DNA from: Phascolarctobacterium succinatutens CAG:287
GTDB lineage: Bacteria > Bacillota > Negativicutes > Acidaminococcales > Acidaminococcaceae
Length of the DNA: 35,616 nucleotides
Direction of reading: 5' to 3'
Assembly: GCF_000434895.1 (NCBI RefSeq)
Contig: NZ_FR892764.1
Coordinates: 7,410-43,025, forward strand
This document shows positions 8,495 to 15,739 of the stretch, in pieces (position 1 is the stretch's first letter; each line of letters starts with the position of its first letter). The position numbers and the translations under genes are program-made. Under the pieces are notes generated by a model. The model was not told the origin of the DNA, made no database searches, and saw only the letters and a program-made list of their open reading frames with translations.

Positions 8495-9714
8495 ATGTTA
8501 AGTTTTATTCGCTCCGGCCGTGCAAGAAAAGCAATGGCTGCGGCGCTGGCGGCAACCTTTGTACTGAGCGTTGCAGGCTGTGGTCAAAAACAGCAGCAAG
8601 GCGGCAATAAGGCAGCTTTGGTTAAAACCATGAAGGTTATTAAGCGTGACACCCCTCTGGTATATGATTATACAGGCTTTGTACAGGCTCAGCAGGAGAT
8701 TATACAGGCTTTGTGCAGGCTCAGCAGGAAATGGAGCTGAAGGCTCAGGTAAGCGGTCAGATTACAGCCAAGTATTTCAAGGGCGGTGACAATGTAAGTG
8801 CAGGCCAGACCTTGTATGCTATTGACCAGCGTACATATCAGGCTAATGTGCTCAACGCGCAGGCAGGCTTGGCTAATGCCCGTGCGGCTTTGGCTAACGC
8901 AGCTCTGAATGCAGAGCGTTACAGCACCTTGTATGCACAGAATGCAATTTCCAAGCAGGTTCTGGATAACGCTATTATGCAGCGTGATCAGGCACAGGCT
9001 TCTGTAAATGCGCAGGAAGCAATTCTGGAAAATGCGCAGATTAACATGACCGATACCAGCGTTTCCGCTCCGTTCAGCGGACGCATTGATACTACCGCGC
9101 TGGAGGTTGGTAACTATGTAACCGCAGGTCAGACTACTCTGGCCAAAATCAGCAACACTGACCCTGTATTTGTACAGTTCAGCATTGCTGAGCCGGAATA
9201 TCTGAAGCTTTCCAGTGCTCATGATAACAGCGGCGCTGCTTCTCTTGACAACCTGACTGTTGTTTTGAGCGATGGCAGTACCTACGATTTAAAAGGCACC
9301 GTTGCAGAGGTTAACCGTGGTATCAACGACAACACCGGTACCATGACAGTCAAGGCTTTGTTCAGAAATCCTGCACATCGTCTGTTGCCGGGCATGTTTG
9401 CTCACGTACAGGCAACAGCAGGCACCAAAAAGGATGCTCTCTTGATTCCTATGCGTGCAGTTGTTGAATTGATGTATAAGAAATTTGTTTATGTTGTTGG
9501 CAGTGACAACAAGGTAACGATGAAGGAAGTAACTCTTGGTCCTTCCGTTGGCCGTTTCTATATGGTTGAAGGCGGTCTGACCGGCGATGAGACAATCGTA
9601 GTCGAAGGCACCGGCAAGATCAGACAGGGTGCTCAGGTTAACCCGCAGCCGATGACTGAGGCTGATCTGGATACTACTGTTGACAACAGTGCTACCGCCG
9701 GCAAGAAGCAATAA
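8495..9714 (+). pseudogene. RND efflux periplasmic adaptor (membrane fusion protein), frameshifted by a 32-bp duplication
   Basis: Adaptor subunit of a hydrophobe/amphiphile efflux pump, AcrA/MexA-like. The first 8495-8740 frame gives a lipoprotein signal (FVLSVAGC) and the start of the adaptor (KTMKVIKRDTPLVYDYTGFVQAQQE), then runs off into a stop. The rest continues in another frame (8713-9714) with biotinyl-lipoyl-like half motifs (AQVSGQITAKYFKGGDNVSAG, VSAPFSGRIDTTALEVGNYV), a coiled hairpin rich in alanine between them, and the beta-barrel domain. A 32-base segment at 8669-8700 is repeated at 8701-8732 with two mismatches; removing one copy restores a single frame of about 395 residues. 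It ends overlapping the ribosome binding site of the pump gene. If the duplication is real, only an internal restart could make a truncated, non-lipidated adaptor. Confidence 0.88.
8669..8732. repeat. 32-bp imperfect tandem duplication inside the adaptor gene
   Basis: Copies at 8669-8700 and 8701-8732 both begin TATACAGGCTTTGT and differ at two positions (A/G and G/A). The 32-base length is not a multiple of three, so it shifts the reading frame. Confidence 0.95.
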
Positions 9715-9727
9715 GGAGGTTGGCTAG

Positions 9728-12700
9728 ATGGCTCGTTTCTTTATTGATCGCCCGGTATTTGCGATAGTACTGGCGATTATTATTACCTTATTGGGTACGA
9801 TTGCCGGCTTCAGCCTGCCTATCGCCCAATATCCTAACATTACTAAACCGCGTATCAGCGTAAACACCAACTATGTAGGTGCGAGTGCGGATATCGTTGA
9901 AAAGGCTGTAGCACAAACCATTGAGCAGAAGGTCAGCGGCGTAGAAAATATGCTGAATATGTCCTCTGTAAGTACCTCCAGTGGTGAATACAAGCTCAAT
10001 GTTGAATTCAACCTGGAGAAAAACGCAGATATCGCTTCTGTAGAGGTGCAGAACCGTGTATCTCAGGCAACCAGCTCTCTGCCGAGCGAAGTTTCCGGCT
10101 ACGGTGTAACCACTGCTAAGGAATCTGCCGAGACCATTATGTATTTTGGTCTTTATTCTCCGAAAAATACTTATGATGCTATGTTCTTAAGAACATATGC
10201 GGATGCAAACTTCCTTGATGCAGTAAAGCGTGTTAAGGGCGTATCTACCGTTGGCGAATATGGTCCGGAATATGCAGTCCGCATCTGGCTGAATCCTGAA
10301 AAAATGGCGCAGCTGGGCGTAACGGTAACAGATGTTTCCAACGCTATCAAAACGCAGAACGTACAGGCTGCGGTTGGTTCTATCGGTAACCGTCCTACTG
10401 TTGACAAGCAGGAGCGTACCTATTCCGCAAGTGCTCAAGGTCGTCTGAATACGCCAGAGGAATTCGGTAACGTAATTATCCGTTCCAACAACGGCGATAA
10501 CCTGAAGCTGAAGGATATCGCAACTATTAAGGAAGGTCCGCGTAATGACCTTATTACCAGTAAGCTCAACGGCGGCGATTCCGTTGTATTCCCGGTATCC
10601 TTGACCTCTGATGCGAATGCTATCGAAACTGTTAAGAATATCCGCGAGGTATTAAAGGACGCAGAAAGCCGTTTCCCTGATGATATGAAGCTGGTCGTTA
10701 TTCAGGATAACACCCAGTTTATTACCGAATCTCTGGAGAAGGTTGCTCATACATTTGTTGAAGCCTTGATTCTGGTTATTCTGGTAGTATTTATGTTCCT
10801 TGGCAGCTGGCGTGCAACTTTGATTCCTATTCTGGCTGTACCGGTATCCTTGGTTGGTACCTTCGCTTCCTTTGTAATCTTAGGTTTTACCATCAACACT
10901 CTTACTGCTTTTGCAATGATTCTGGCTATCGGCCTTGTTGTCGACGACGCTATCGTTGTAGTAGAAGCGGTTGAACATCATATTCAGGAAAATGGTATGT
11001 CTCCTAAGGAGGCAACCTACCGCGCTATGAACGAGGTTTCCGGCCCTGTTGTGGCTATTGCCTTCGTACTGTCTGCGGTATTTATTCCTGTAGCCTTCAC
11101 TGGCGGTACTGTCGGTGAATTGTACAAGCAGTTTGCGATTACGATTTCTGTATCCATGATGCTTTCTGCTATCGTAGCTTTGTCCCTGACTCCTGCACTC
11201 TGCTCCTTGATTCTGGTCAAGAAGGAGGAGGCGCCGAAGGGCTTTATAGGCAAGGCTGTAAAAGCATTTGACGATTGGTTTGCAAGAACGTTGGCTAAAT
11301 ACGTGAAAAACGTTGAAGGCTGCATCCGTAAATCTAAACTGATTCTGACCTGTCTTGTTGTTGTTGTTATCTGCATCGGTTTCCTGGCCAAGGCAACGCC
11401 GACAGGCTTTGTACCGAACGAGGATCAGGGCATGACTGCTGTATCCATCGCTTTGCCTGAGGGTGCTTCCAGTAACCGTACGCAGCAGATTATGGCAGGC
11501 CTTGCACAAAATATGAGAAAGCTCCCAGGCGTTAAAAACGTTATGGAGGTTAGCGGTATTGATATCCTGTCCATGGGTCAGAAGGCTAACGCCGGTCTGG
11601 CAGTAGTTACTATGGAGGACTACAGCAAGCGCAGCAACAGTGTACAGGATGTTATTCCGATGATTTTCGGCATGGGCGCAAAGATTCCTGATGCAACCGT
11701 TATGGCCTTCCAGCCGCCTTCTCTGCCCGGTGCTTCCAGTACCGGTACTCTGAGCCTTTATCTCATGAACCTTGGCGGTGAGGACGTTAACACTATGGGT
11801 GAGCGTGCTAATGAATTTTTGGCTGCTTGCCGCAAGCGTCCGGAAATCGGTATGCTGTACACTACCTTGAACACCAATACTCCTATGTATCAGTTTGAGG
11901 TTGACCGTGATAAGGCACAATCCCTGAACGTTCCTGTATCTACTGTTTATTCCGCATTGCAGGCGTTCTTAGGCGGTAACGAAATCAATGATATCAACAA
12001 CTTCGGCCGTACCTGGAAGGTTGTTATGCAGGCTGATGAAAAATATCGTACCGGTGTAGAGGATATGCGTTACTTCTTTGTACGCAGCAATGACGGCAAG
12101 TCTATTCCGCTGAATACACTTGTAAAGCCTACTCCTAAGAACAGCTCTGTTGTTATGACACGCTTTAACGGTGCCAGTGCGATTAAGATTTCCGGCGACC
12201 CTGCCAGCGGTTATTCCTCCGGTCAGGCTATGGCTGCTATTGAAGAGGTTGCTAAGCAGGTTCTGCCTAATACCTATACTTACGAATGGACCGGTCAGAG
12301 CCTTGATGAGATTGAAGCAGGCAGCCGTTCCACTCAGATTTTCATTATCTCTCTGATTTTCGTATTCCTTTGTCTGGCAGCTCTGTATGAAAGCTGGACA
12401 ATTCCTCTGGCAGTACTGCTGTCCGTACCTTCCGCAGTTTTCGGCTGCTTCCTGGTACAGTATGCACGTGGCCTGCAGAATGACGTTTATATGCAGATTG
12501 GTCTGATTACACTGATTGGTCTGGCAGCAAAGAATGCTATTCTGATTGTCGAATATGCGAAGATGAATATGGAGCAGGGCATGGATGTTGTACATGCGGC
12601 TGTTGAGGCTGCTCATGTCCGTCTGCGTCCTATTCTGATGACATCCTTCGCCTTCATCTTAGGCTGTCTGCCTCTGGCTATTGCTACCGGCCCGGGCGCC

Positions 12701-12859
12701 GGTGCGCGTGTATCTATGGGTAACGCCGTAGTAGGTGGCATGACCATCGCTACTCTCTTTGGTATCTTCCTGATTCCTGTACTCTTTGTAGTTGTTGAAC
12801 GCTTCTTCAGCCGCAAAAAGAAGGGGACTGCCGAAGACAATGTAACCGAACAGCTGTAA
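9728..12859 (+). CDS. RND multidrug efflux transporter, AcrB/MexB (HAE1) type
   Basis: A 1043-residue inner-membrane proton-coupled drug exporter, full family length. The N-terminus MARFFIDRPVFAIVLAIII is the classic RND start. Two sets of six membrane segments flank the two large periplasmic loops. The proton-relay aspartates are D406 and D407 in IGLVVDDAIVVVEAVE; family signatures in the second half include TLIGLAAKNAILIVEYA and GMTIATLFGIFLIPVLFV. AAGGAGG (9713-9719) overlaps the adaptor stop codon, so the two are translated together. No outer-membrane TolC-type gene follows; a terminator lies directly downstream, so the pump must borrow an outer-membrane channel from elsewhere. Loss of the adaptor frame would leave the pump non-functional. 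Confidence 0.97.
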   Translation: MARFFIDRPVFAIVLAIIITLLGTIAGFSLPIAQYPNITKPRISVNTNYVGASADIVEKAVAQTIEQKVSGVENMLNMSSVSTSSGEYKLNVEFNLEKNADIASVEVQNRVSQATSSLPSEVSGYGVTTAKESAETIMYFGLYSPKNTYDAMFLRTYADANFLDAVKRVKGVSTVGEYGPEYAVRIWLNPEKMAQLGVTVTDVSNAIKTQNVQAAVGSIGNRPTVDKQERTYSASAQGRLNTPEEFGNVIIRSNNGDNLKLKDIATIKEGPRNDLITSKLNGGDSVVFPVSLTSDANAIETVKNIREVLKDAESRFPDDMKLVVIQDNTQFITESLEKVAHTFVEALILVILVVFMFLGSWRATLIPILAVPVSLVGTFASFVILGFTINTLTAFAMILAIGLVVDDAIVVVEAVEHHIQENGMSPKEATYRAMNEVSGPVVAIAFVLSAVFIPVAFTGGTVGELYKQFAITISVSMMLSAIVALSLTPALCSLILVKKEEAPKGFIGKAVKAFDDWFARTLAKYVKNVEGCIRKSKLILTCLVVVVICIGFLAKATPTGFVPNEDQGMTAVSIALPEGASSNRTQQIMAGLAQNMRKLPGVKNVMEVSGIDILSMGQKANAGLAVVTMEDYSKRSNSVQDVIPMIFGMGAKIPDATVMAFQPPSLPGASSTGTLSLYLMNLGGEDVNTMGERANEFLAACRKRPEIGMLYTTLNTNTPMYQFEVDRDKAQSLNVPVSTVYSALQAFLGGNEINDINNFGRTWKVVMQADEKYRTGVEDMRYFFVRSNDGKSIPLNTLVKPTPKNSSVVMTRFNGASAIKISGDPASGYSSGQAMAAIEEVAKQVLPNTYTYEWTGQSLDEIEAGSRSTQIFIISLIFVFLCLAALYESWTIPLAVLLSVPSAVFGCFLVQYARGLQNDVYMQIGLITLIGLAAKNAILIVEYAKMNMEQGMDVVHAAVEAAHVRLRPILMTSFAFILGCLPLAIATGPGAGARVSMGNAVVGGMTIATLFGIFLIPVLFVVVERFFSRKKKGTAEDNVTEQL

Positions 12860-12867
12860 TGCTGCTG

Positions 12868-12897
12868 AAAAACGCCGCTCGTTTGAGCGGCGTTTTT
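12868..12897 (+). terminator. Rho-independent terminator of the RND operon
   Basis: AAAAACGCCGCTC pairs perfectly with GAGCGGCGTTTTT across a 4-base loop, 8 bases after the pump stop codon. Confidence 0.95.
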
Positions 12898-12988
12898 AAT
12901 TTTCGATAGCTGGTGTTAGGCAGTAAAATGCATAGTTTTAATTTTATACATAAATAATAGCATAGAAGTTAATGGTCATTATGATTTG

Positions 12989-13017
12989 AAAAGCAAGCTC
13001 AAAGAGCTTGCTTTTTT
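12989..13017. terminator. Second terminator-like hairpin
   Basis: AAAAGCAAGCTC pairs with GAGCTTGCTTTT across a 3-base loop and runs into a T-tract. It lies 92 bases beyond the RND terminator with no ORF between; it may be a backup terminator or the end of a short RNA. The remainder of 12898-13276 is AT-rich and otherwise holds only the nested palindrome at 13124-13154. Confidence 0.75.
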
Positions 13018-13123
13018 AAGTTACATAAGTAAACTAATCCTTTTCAATAACAAAAGTGCTTTTTAAATTTTAATAATAATAACAAATTTAAAACGAATAC
13101 AATCTGTAAGTAAACTAAGACCG

Positions 13124-13154
13124 TCCGTTTATTATGTGTGACATAAGCAACGGA
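13124..13154. promoter_or_regulatory. Nested palindrome upstream of the decarboxylase genes
   Basis: TCCGTT (13124-13129) pairs with AACGGA (13149-13154) and encloses TTATGT-GTG-ACATAA (13132-13146), both symmetrical about the same centre. This is a good shape for a dimeric-regulator operator, about 120 bases before the first small subunit gene. Which regulator binds is unknown. Confidence 0.4.
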
Positions 13155-13276
13155 ATAACGGCAGAATTATTTTTATACTTAATTCAGCAAGGCAAAAAGG
13201 GGTGTTTGAAGTCAAATATCCGGAAGCATATTGCGGTAAATATTATATTTAAATTTATTTGGAAGGGGTGATTTAT

Positions 13277-13408
13277 ATGGGTTCCGTAACAACTAATCCG
13301 TGGCTGATTTCTATTATCAACATGACAATCGTTTTTGGTGTGCTCATTGCTTTAGGTGTACTCATGAGTATGATTCAGTTGGTTGACCCTACTAGAAATA
13401 AGCATTGA
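13277..13408 (+). CDS. Small single-span membrane protein, OadG/MmdE-like decarboxylase subunit (copy 1)
   Basis: A 43-residue protein beginning MGSVTTNPWLI with one membrane helix (about residues 9-33: INMTIVFGVLIALGVLMSMI) and ending VDPTRNKH. The sequence pattern and position directly before the beta subunit suggest a reduced gamma/delta/epsilon-type subunit of a sodium-pumping biotin-dependent decarboxylase, similar in kind to the tiny MmdE of Veillonella. GGAAGGGG (13261-13268) lies 8 bases before the ATG. A near-identical 42-residue copy occurs at 15122, also before a beta subunit gene, and this conservation confirms it is a real gene despite its size. In the complex it may help anchor or assemble the beta subunit; that is inferred. 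Confidence 0.8.
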   Translation: MGSVTTNPWLISIINMTIVFGVLIALGVLMSMIQLVDPTRNKH

Positions 13409-13490
13409 AGCAAATGATGCACTTTTCCCTGTCTGATCTATTAAAAAATGCACTTATTTTCCCGATATGGGCCAAGAGGAGGATTATTCT

Positions 13491-14624
13491 ATGTTTGAGG
13501 CATTTATCGTCGCTTTGGCTTCTGTTTGGGCAGACTCAGGTTTTTCTGCTCTGACAAGTGGCAACGTAATTATGATTGGCGTTGGTCTGGTTCTGCTTTA
13601 TATGGCTATAGGCAAAGGTTTCGAGCCTTTGCTGTTGTCACCAATTGCCTTTGGCTGTATCCTGGCTAACATTCCTAAAAACGGTTTCGAACAGCCGGGT
13701 GTTATGTCCGTTATTATGTATGGTATTCACCATGAAGTATTCCCGCCGTTGATTTTCCTGGGCGTTGGCGCAATGACAGACTTCGGTCCGCTGATTGCCA
13801 ATCCTAAGACCTTGCTTTTAGGTGCTGCTGCTCAGATTGGCGTATTTGTATCTTTGATGGGCGCTATGGCTTTGGGCTTTACTGTACAGGAAGCATCCGC
13901 TATCGGTATTATCGGCGGTGCTGACGGCCCGACAGCTATTTATCTGGCAGCTAAAATGGCTCCGCATCTTTTGGGTGCTATTGCCGTTGCAGCTTATTCC
14001 TACATGTCCCTGGTACCGCTGATTCAGCCGCCAGTAATGAAGCTGTTTACTACCGAAAGAGAACGTAAGATTGTTATGGAGCAGCTGCGTCCGGTAAGTA
14101 AATTTGAAAAGGTCGTTTTCCCGATTATGTGCACCATCGTTATTTCTCTGCTGCTGCCGCCGGTAACAGCTTTGATCGGTATGCTGATGCTTGGTAACCT
14201 GTTCAAAGAAGCAGGCTGCCTGGACCGTCTGAGCGATACCGCACAAAATGCATTGATGAACACTGTAACCATCATGCTGGCAACCGGTACCGGTCTTACC
14301 ATGAGTGCCGAAGCCTTCCTGAACTATCAGACTATCCTGATTATCTGCTTAGGTCTGGTTGCTTTTGCTGCAGGCACCTGGGGTGGTGTAGTATTCGGTA
14401 AGATTATGTGCATGGTAGACGGTGGCAAGACTAATCCGCTTATCGGCAGTGCCGGTGTATCCGCAGTTCCTATGGCTGCCCGTGTATCTCAGATTGTCGG
14501 TCAAAAGGCTAACCCGGCAAACTTCTTATTAATGCATGCTATGGGTCCTAACGTAGCAGGCGTTATCGGTACTGCAGTTGCTGCAGGTACTATGCTGGCT
14601 ATGATTGGCCCTGTTGCTAAATAA
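13491..14624 (+). CDS. Sodium-pumping decarboxylase beta subunit (GcdB/MmdB/OadB family)
   Basis: A 377-residue membrane protein that couples decarboxylation of carboxybiotin to export of sodium. Length fits glutaconyl-CoA or methylmalonyl-CoA decarboxylase beta subunits better than the longer OadB of enterobacteria. The sodium/carboxybiotin motif IIGGADGPTAIYLAAKMAP is present with the key aspartate at D145, and the C-terminal NFLLMHAMGPNVAGVIGTAVAAG motif is intact. The ATG at 13491 is chosen because GAGGAGG (13476-13482) lies 8 bases upstream; an upstream in-frame ATG at 13467 would include that ribosome binding site in coding sequence. The alpha (carboxyltransferase) and biotin-carrier subunits are not in the window. 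In this group the enzyme conserves energy from succinate or glutamate fermentation. Confidence 0.95.
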   Translation: MFEAFIVALASVWADSGFSALTSGNVIMIGVGLVLLYMAIGKGFEPLLLSPIAFGCILANIPKNGFEQPGVMSVIMYGIHHEVFPPLIFLGVGAMTDFGPLIANPKTLLLGAAAQIGVFVSLMGAMALGFTVQEASAIGIIGGADGPTAIYLAAKMAPHLLGAIAVAAYSYMSLVPLIQPPVMKLFTTERERKIVMEQLRPVSKFEKVVFPIMCTIVISLLLPPVTALIGMLMLGNLFKEAGCLDRLSDTAQNALMNTVTIMLATGTGLTMSAEAFLNYQTILIICLGLVAFAAGTWGGVVFGKIMCMVDGGKTNPLIGSAGVSAVPMAARVSQIVGQKANPANFLLMHAMGPNVAGVIGTAVAAGTMLAMIGPVAK

Positions 14625-14744
14625 GCAGTTATTGTGATAACTCTCCCTAAAAAAGTAAAGCCCGTCCGGTTTTTACCTGATGGGTTTTGCTTTTGTTTAG
14701 CTTTAAATAGACGTACAGTCATTAGGCTGTGCCTGTTTGAAAGC

Positions 14745-14778
14745 AAAAAAATAACCAGTTCGCAGCTGGTTATTTTTT
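14745..14778 (+). terminator. Terminator downstream of the beta subunit
   Basis: AAAAAATAACCAG (14746-14758) pairs with CTGGTTATTTTTT (14766-14778) across a 7-base loop. A weaker imperfect hairpin (AAAGCCCGTCCGG to CCTGATGGGTTTT, about 14657-14695) lies closer to the stop codon. Confidence 0.85.
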
Positions 14779-14904
14779 ATTGCCAAAACTAAATTCGCAG
14801 TCGTTTCAGCATTCTCCCAATCTCTCTAAAGACAAATTGAAAACTGAGAGGATATTAAATTGTTGCTTTGCAGTATTTATTTTAGCAAACTCAAAACGAC
14901 AATC

Positions 14905-15020
14905 TGTTGCACAGGCAACAAAAACGATTAATGAACTTTTGAAATAGTATAGAAGTTAAAGTGAAACGATTATGTAAATAAAGTAACTGTTTGACGGAAA
15001 ACAGTGTGGCCTGTGCAACA
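14905..15020. promoter_or_regulatory. Two 16-bp palindromic sites exactly 100 bp apart (14905-14920 and 15005-15020)
   Basis: Site 1, TGTTGC-ACAG-GCAACA, is a perfect palindrome with a 4-base centre. Site 2, TGTGGC-CTGT-GCAACA, has one arm mismatch; its reverse complement starts with the same 12 bases as site 1. Start-to-start distance is 100 bases, close to whole helical turns. Both lie upstream of the second small-subunit/beta-subunit pair and are absent upstream of the first pair. They look like a looping or cooperative operator pair for one regulator. The rest of 14779-15121 is AT-rich with no gene; no clear -10/-35 pair is evident. Confidence 0.5.
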
Positions 15021-15121
15021 GAAGATAAAAAAATATAACTTTATACTTATTAAAGTAAGATAAGCATCTTGCTTATAGAACTTAGTTCCCCTTTAATTAT
15101 CTTAGGAAGAGGTGATAAACA

Positions 15122-15250
15122 GTGGGTCCTGTAACAACAAATCCGTGGCTGATTGCCATTATCAACATGACCATTGTCTTTGGAGTTCTAATCGGATTAG
15201 GCATGTTGATGAGTTTAATCCAGGTAGTCGATCCTACCAAAGCTAAATAA
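15122..15250 (+). CDS. Small single-span membrane protein, OadG/MmdE-like decarboxylase subunit (copy 2)
   Basis: A 42-residue paralogue of the 13277 protein: MGPVTTNPWLIAIINMTIVF, then a variant helix (LIGLGMLMSLI) and VDPTKAK. It starts with GTG; AGGAAGAGG (15104-15112) lies 9 bases upstream. The two copies differ mainly by conservative changes in the helix and the short charged tail, which shows selection on the protein sequence. It is followed after 221 bases by a truncated beta-subunit gene, so the complete partner of this copy is missing here. Confidence 0.78.
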   Translation: MGPVTTNPWLIAIINMTIVFGVLIGLGMLMSLIQVVDPTKAK

Positions 15251-15471
15251 GATTTAGCTGAAAAAAGGTTTCAAAGCAGTGCTGCTGCTTTAAGCAGCTT
15301 CATAAGAAGAAATGACATTTTCTGATGTTCTGCTTGCTTCGCCAAGCAGACCACAGGTAGACTAGGGGAGGCTGTGGTGATACAGTTAAAATGAAAGTGT
15401 TGTAGCATTATTGTGGAGCTTATTTGCACTTATAACATCCCAATTAAGGGAAACAAGGAGGAAAAATTCAC

Positions 15472-15735
15472 ATGTTTGAGGCATTTTTTGTTGCTTTGTC
15501 TTCTGTATGGGCAGACTCCGGCTTCTCTGCACTGACAGGCGGTCATGTAATCATGATCTGCGTTGGTCTGCTTCTGCTTTATATGGCTATTGCTAAAGGT
15601 TTCGAGCCTTTGCTGTTGTCCCCGATCGCATTCGGTTGTATTCTGGCTAATATTCCTAAAAACGGTTTCGAAGAACCTGGTGTTATGTCCGTTATTCAAG
15701 AATTGAATAGCATTTCTTTACTAGAGGAGTCTTGA
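15472..15735 (+). pseudogene. Truncated second decarboxylase beta subunit
   Basis: The first 75 residues match the beta subunit at 13491 closely (MFEAFFVALSSVWADSGFSA onward through NGFEEPGVMSVI), with a good AAGGAGG ribosome binding site at 15455-15461. Homology stops abruptly at 15696/15697; twelve unrelated residues (QELNSISLLEES) and a stop follow. The sodium/carboxybiotin site (GGADGPT) and about 300 residues are lost, so the product cannot pump. The stop codon lies 4 bases before the next gene, whose ribosome binding site is inside the novel tail. A deletion joining this copy to the ABC exporter is likely, unless the junction is an assembly chimera. The 221 bases before it contain small hairpins but no gene. 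Confidence 0.85.
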
Positions 15736-15739
15736 GTAT

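Noticed and set aside
10880..11920. A 346-codon open frame antisense to the RND pump
   Set aside because: Fully overlaps conserved pump sequence on the other strand, is rich in Cys/His/Asn as expected of a shadow frame, and has no ribosome binding site.
14985..15040. A sigma-54 promoter to match the TGT-N10-ACA sites
   Set aside because: No GG-N10-GC (-24/-12) arrangement with acceptable flanks was found between the sites and the gene at 15122.
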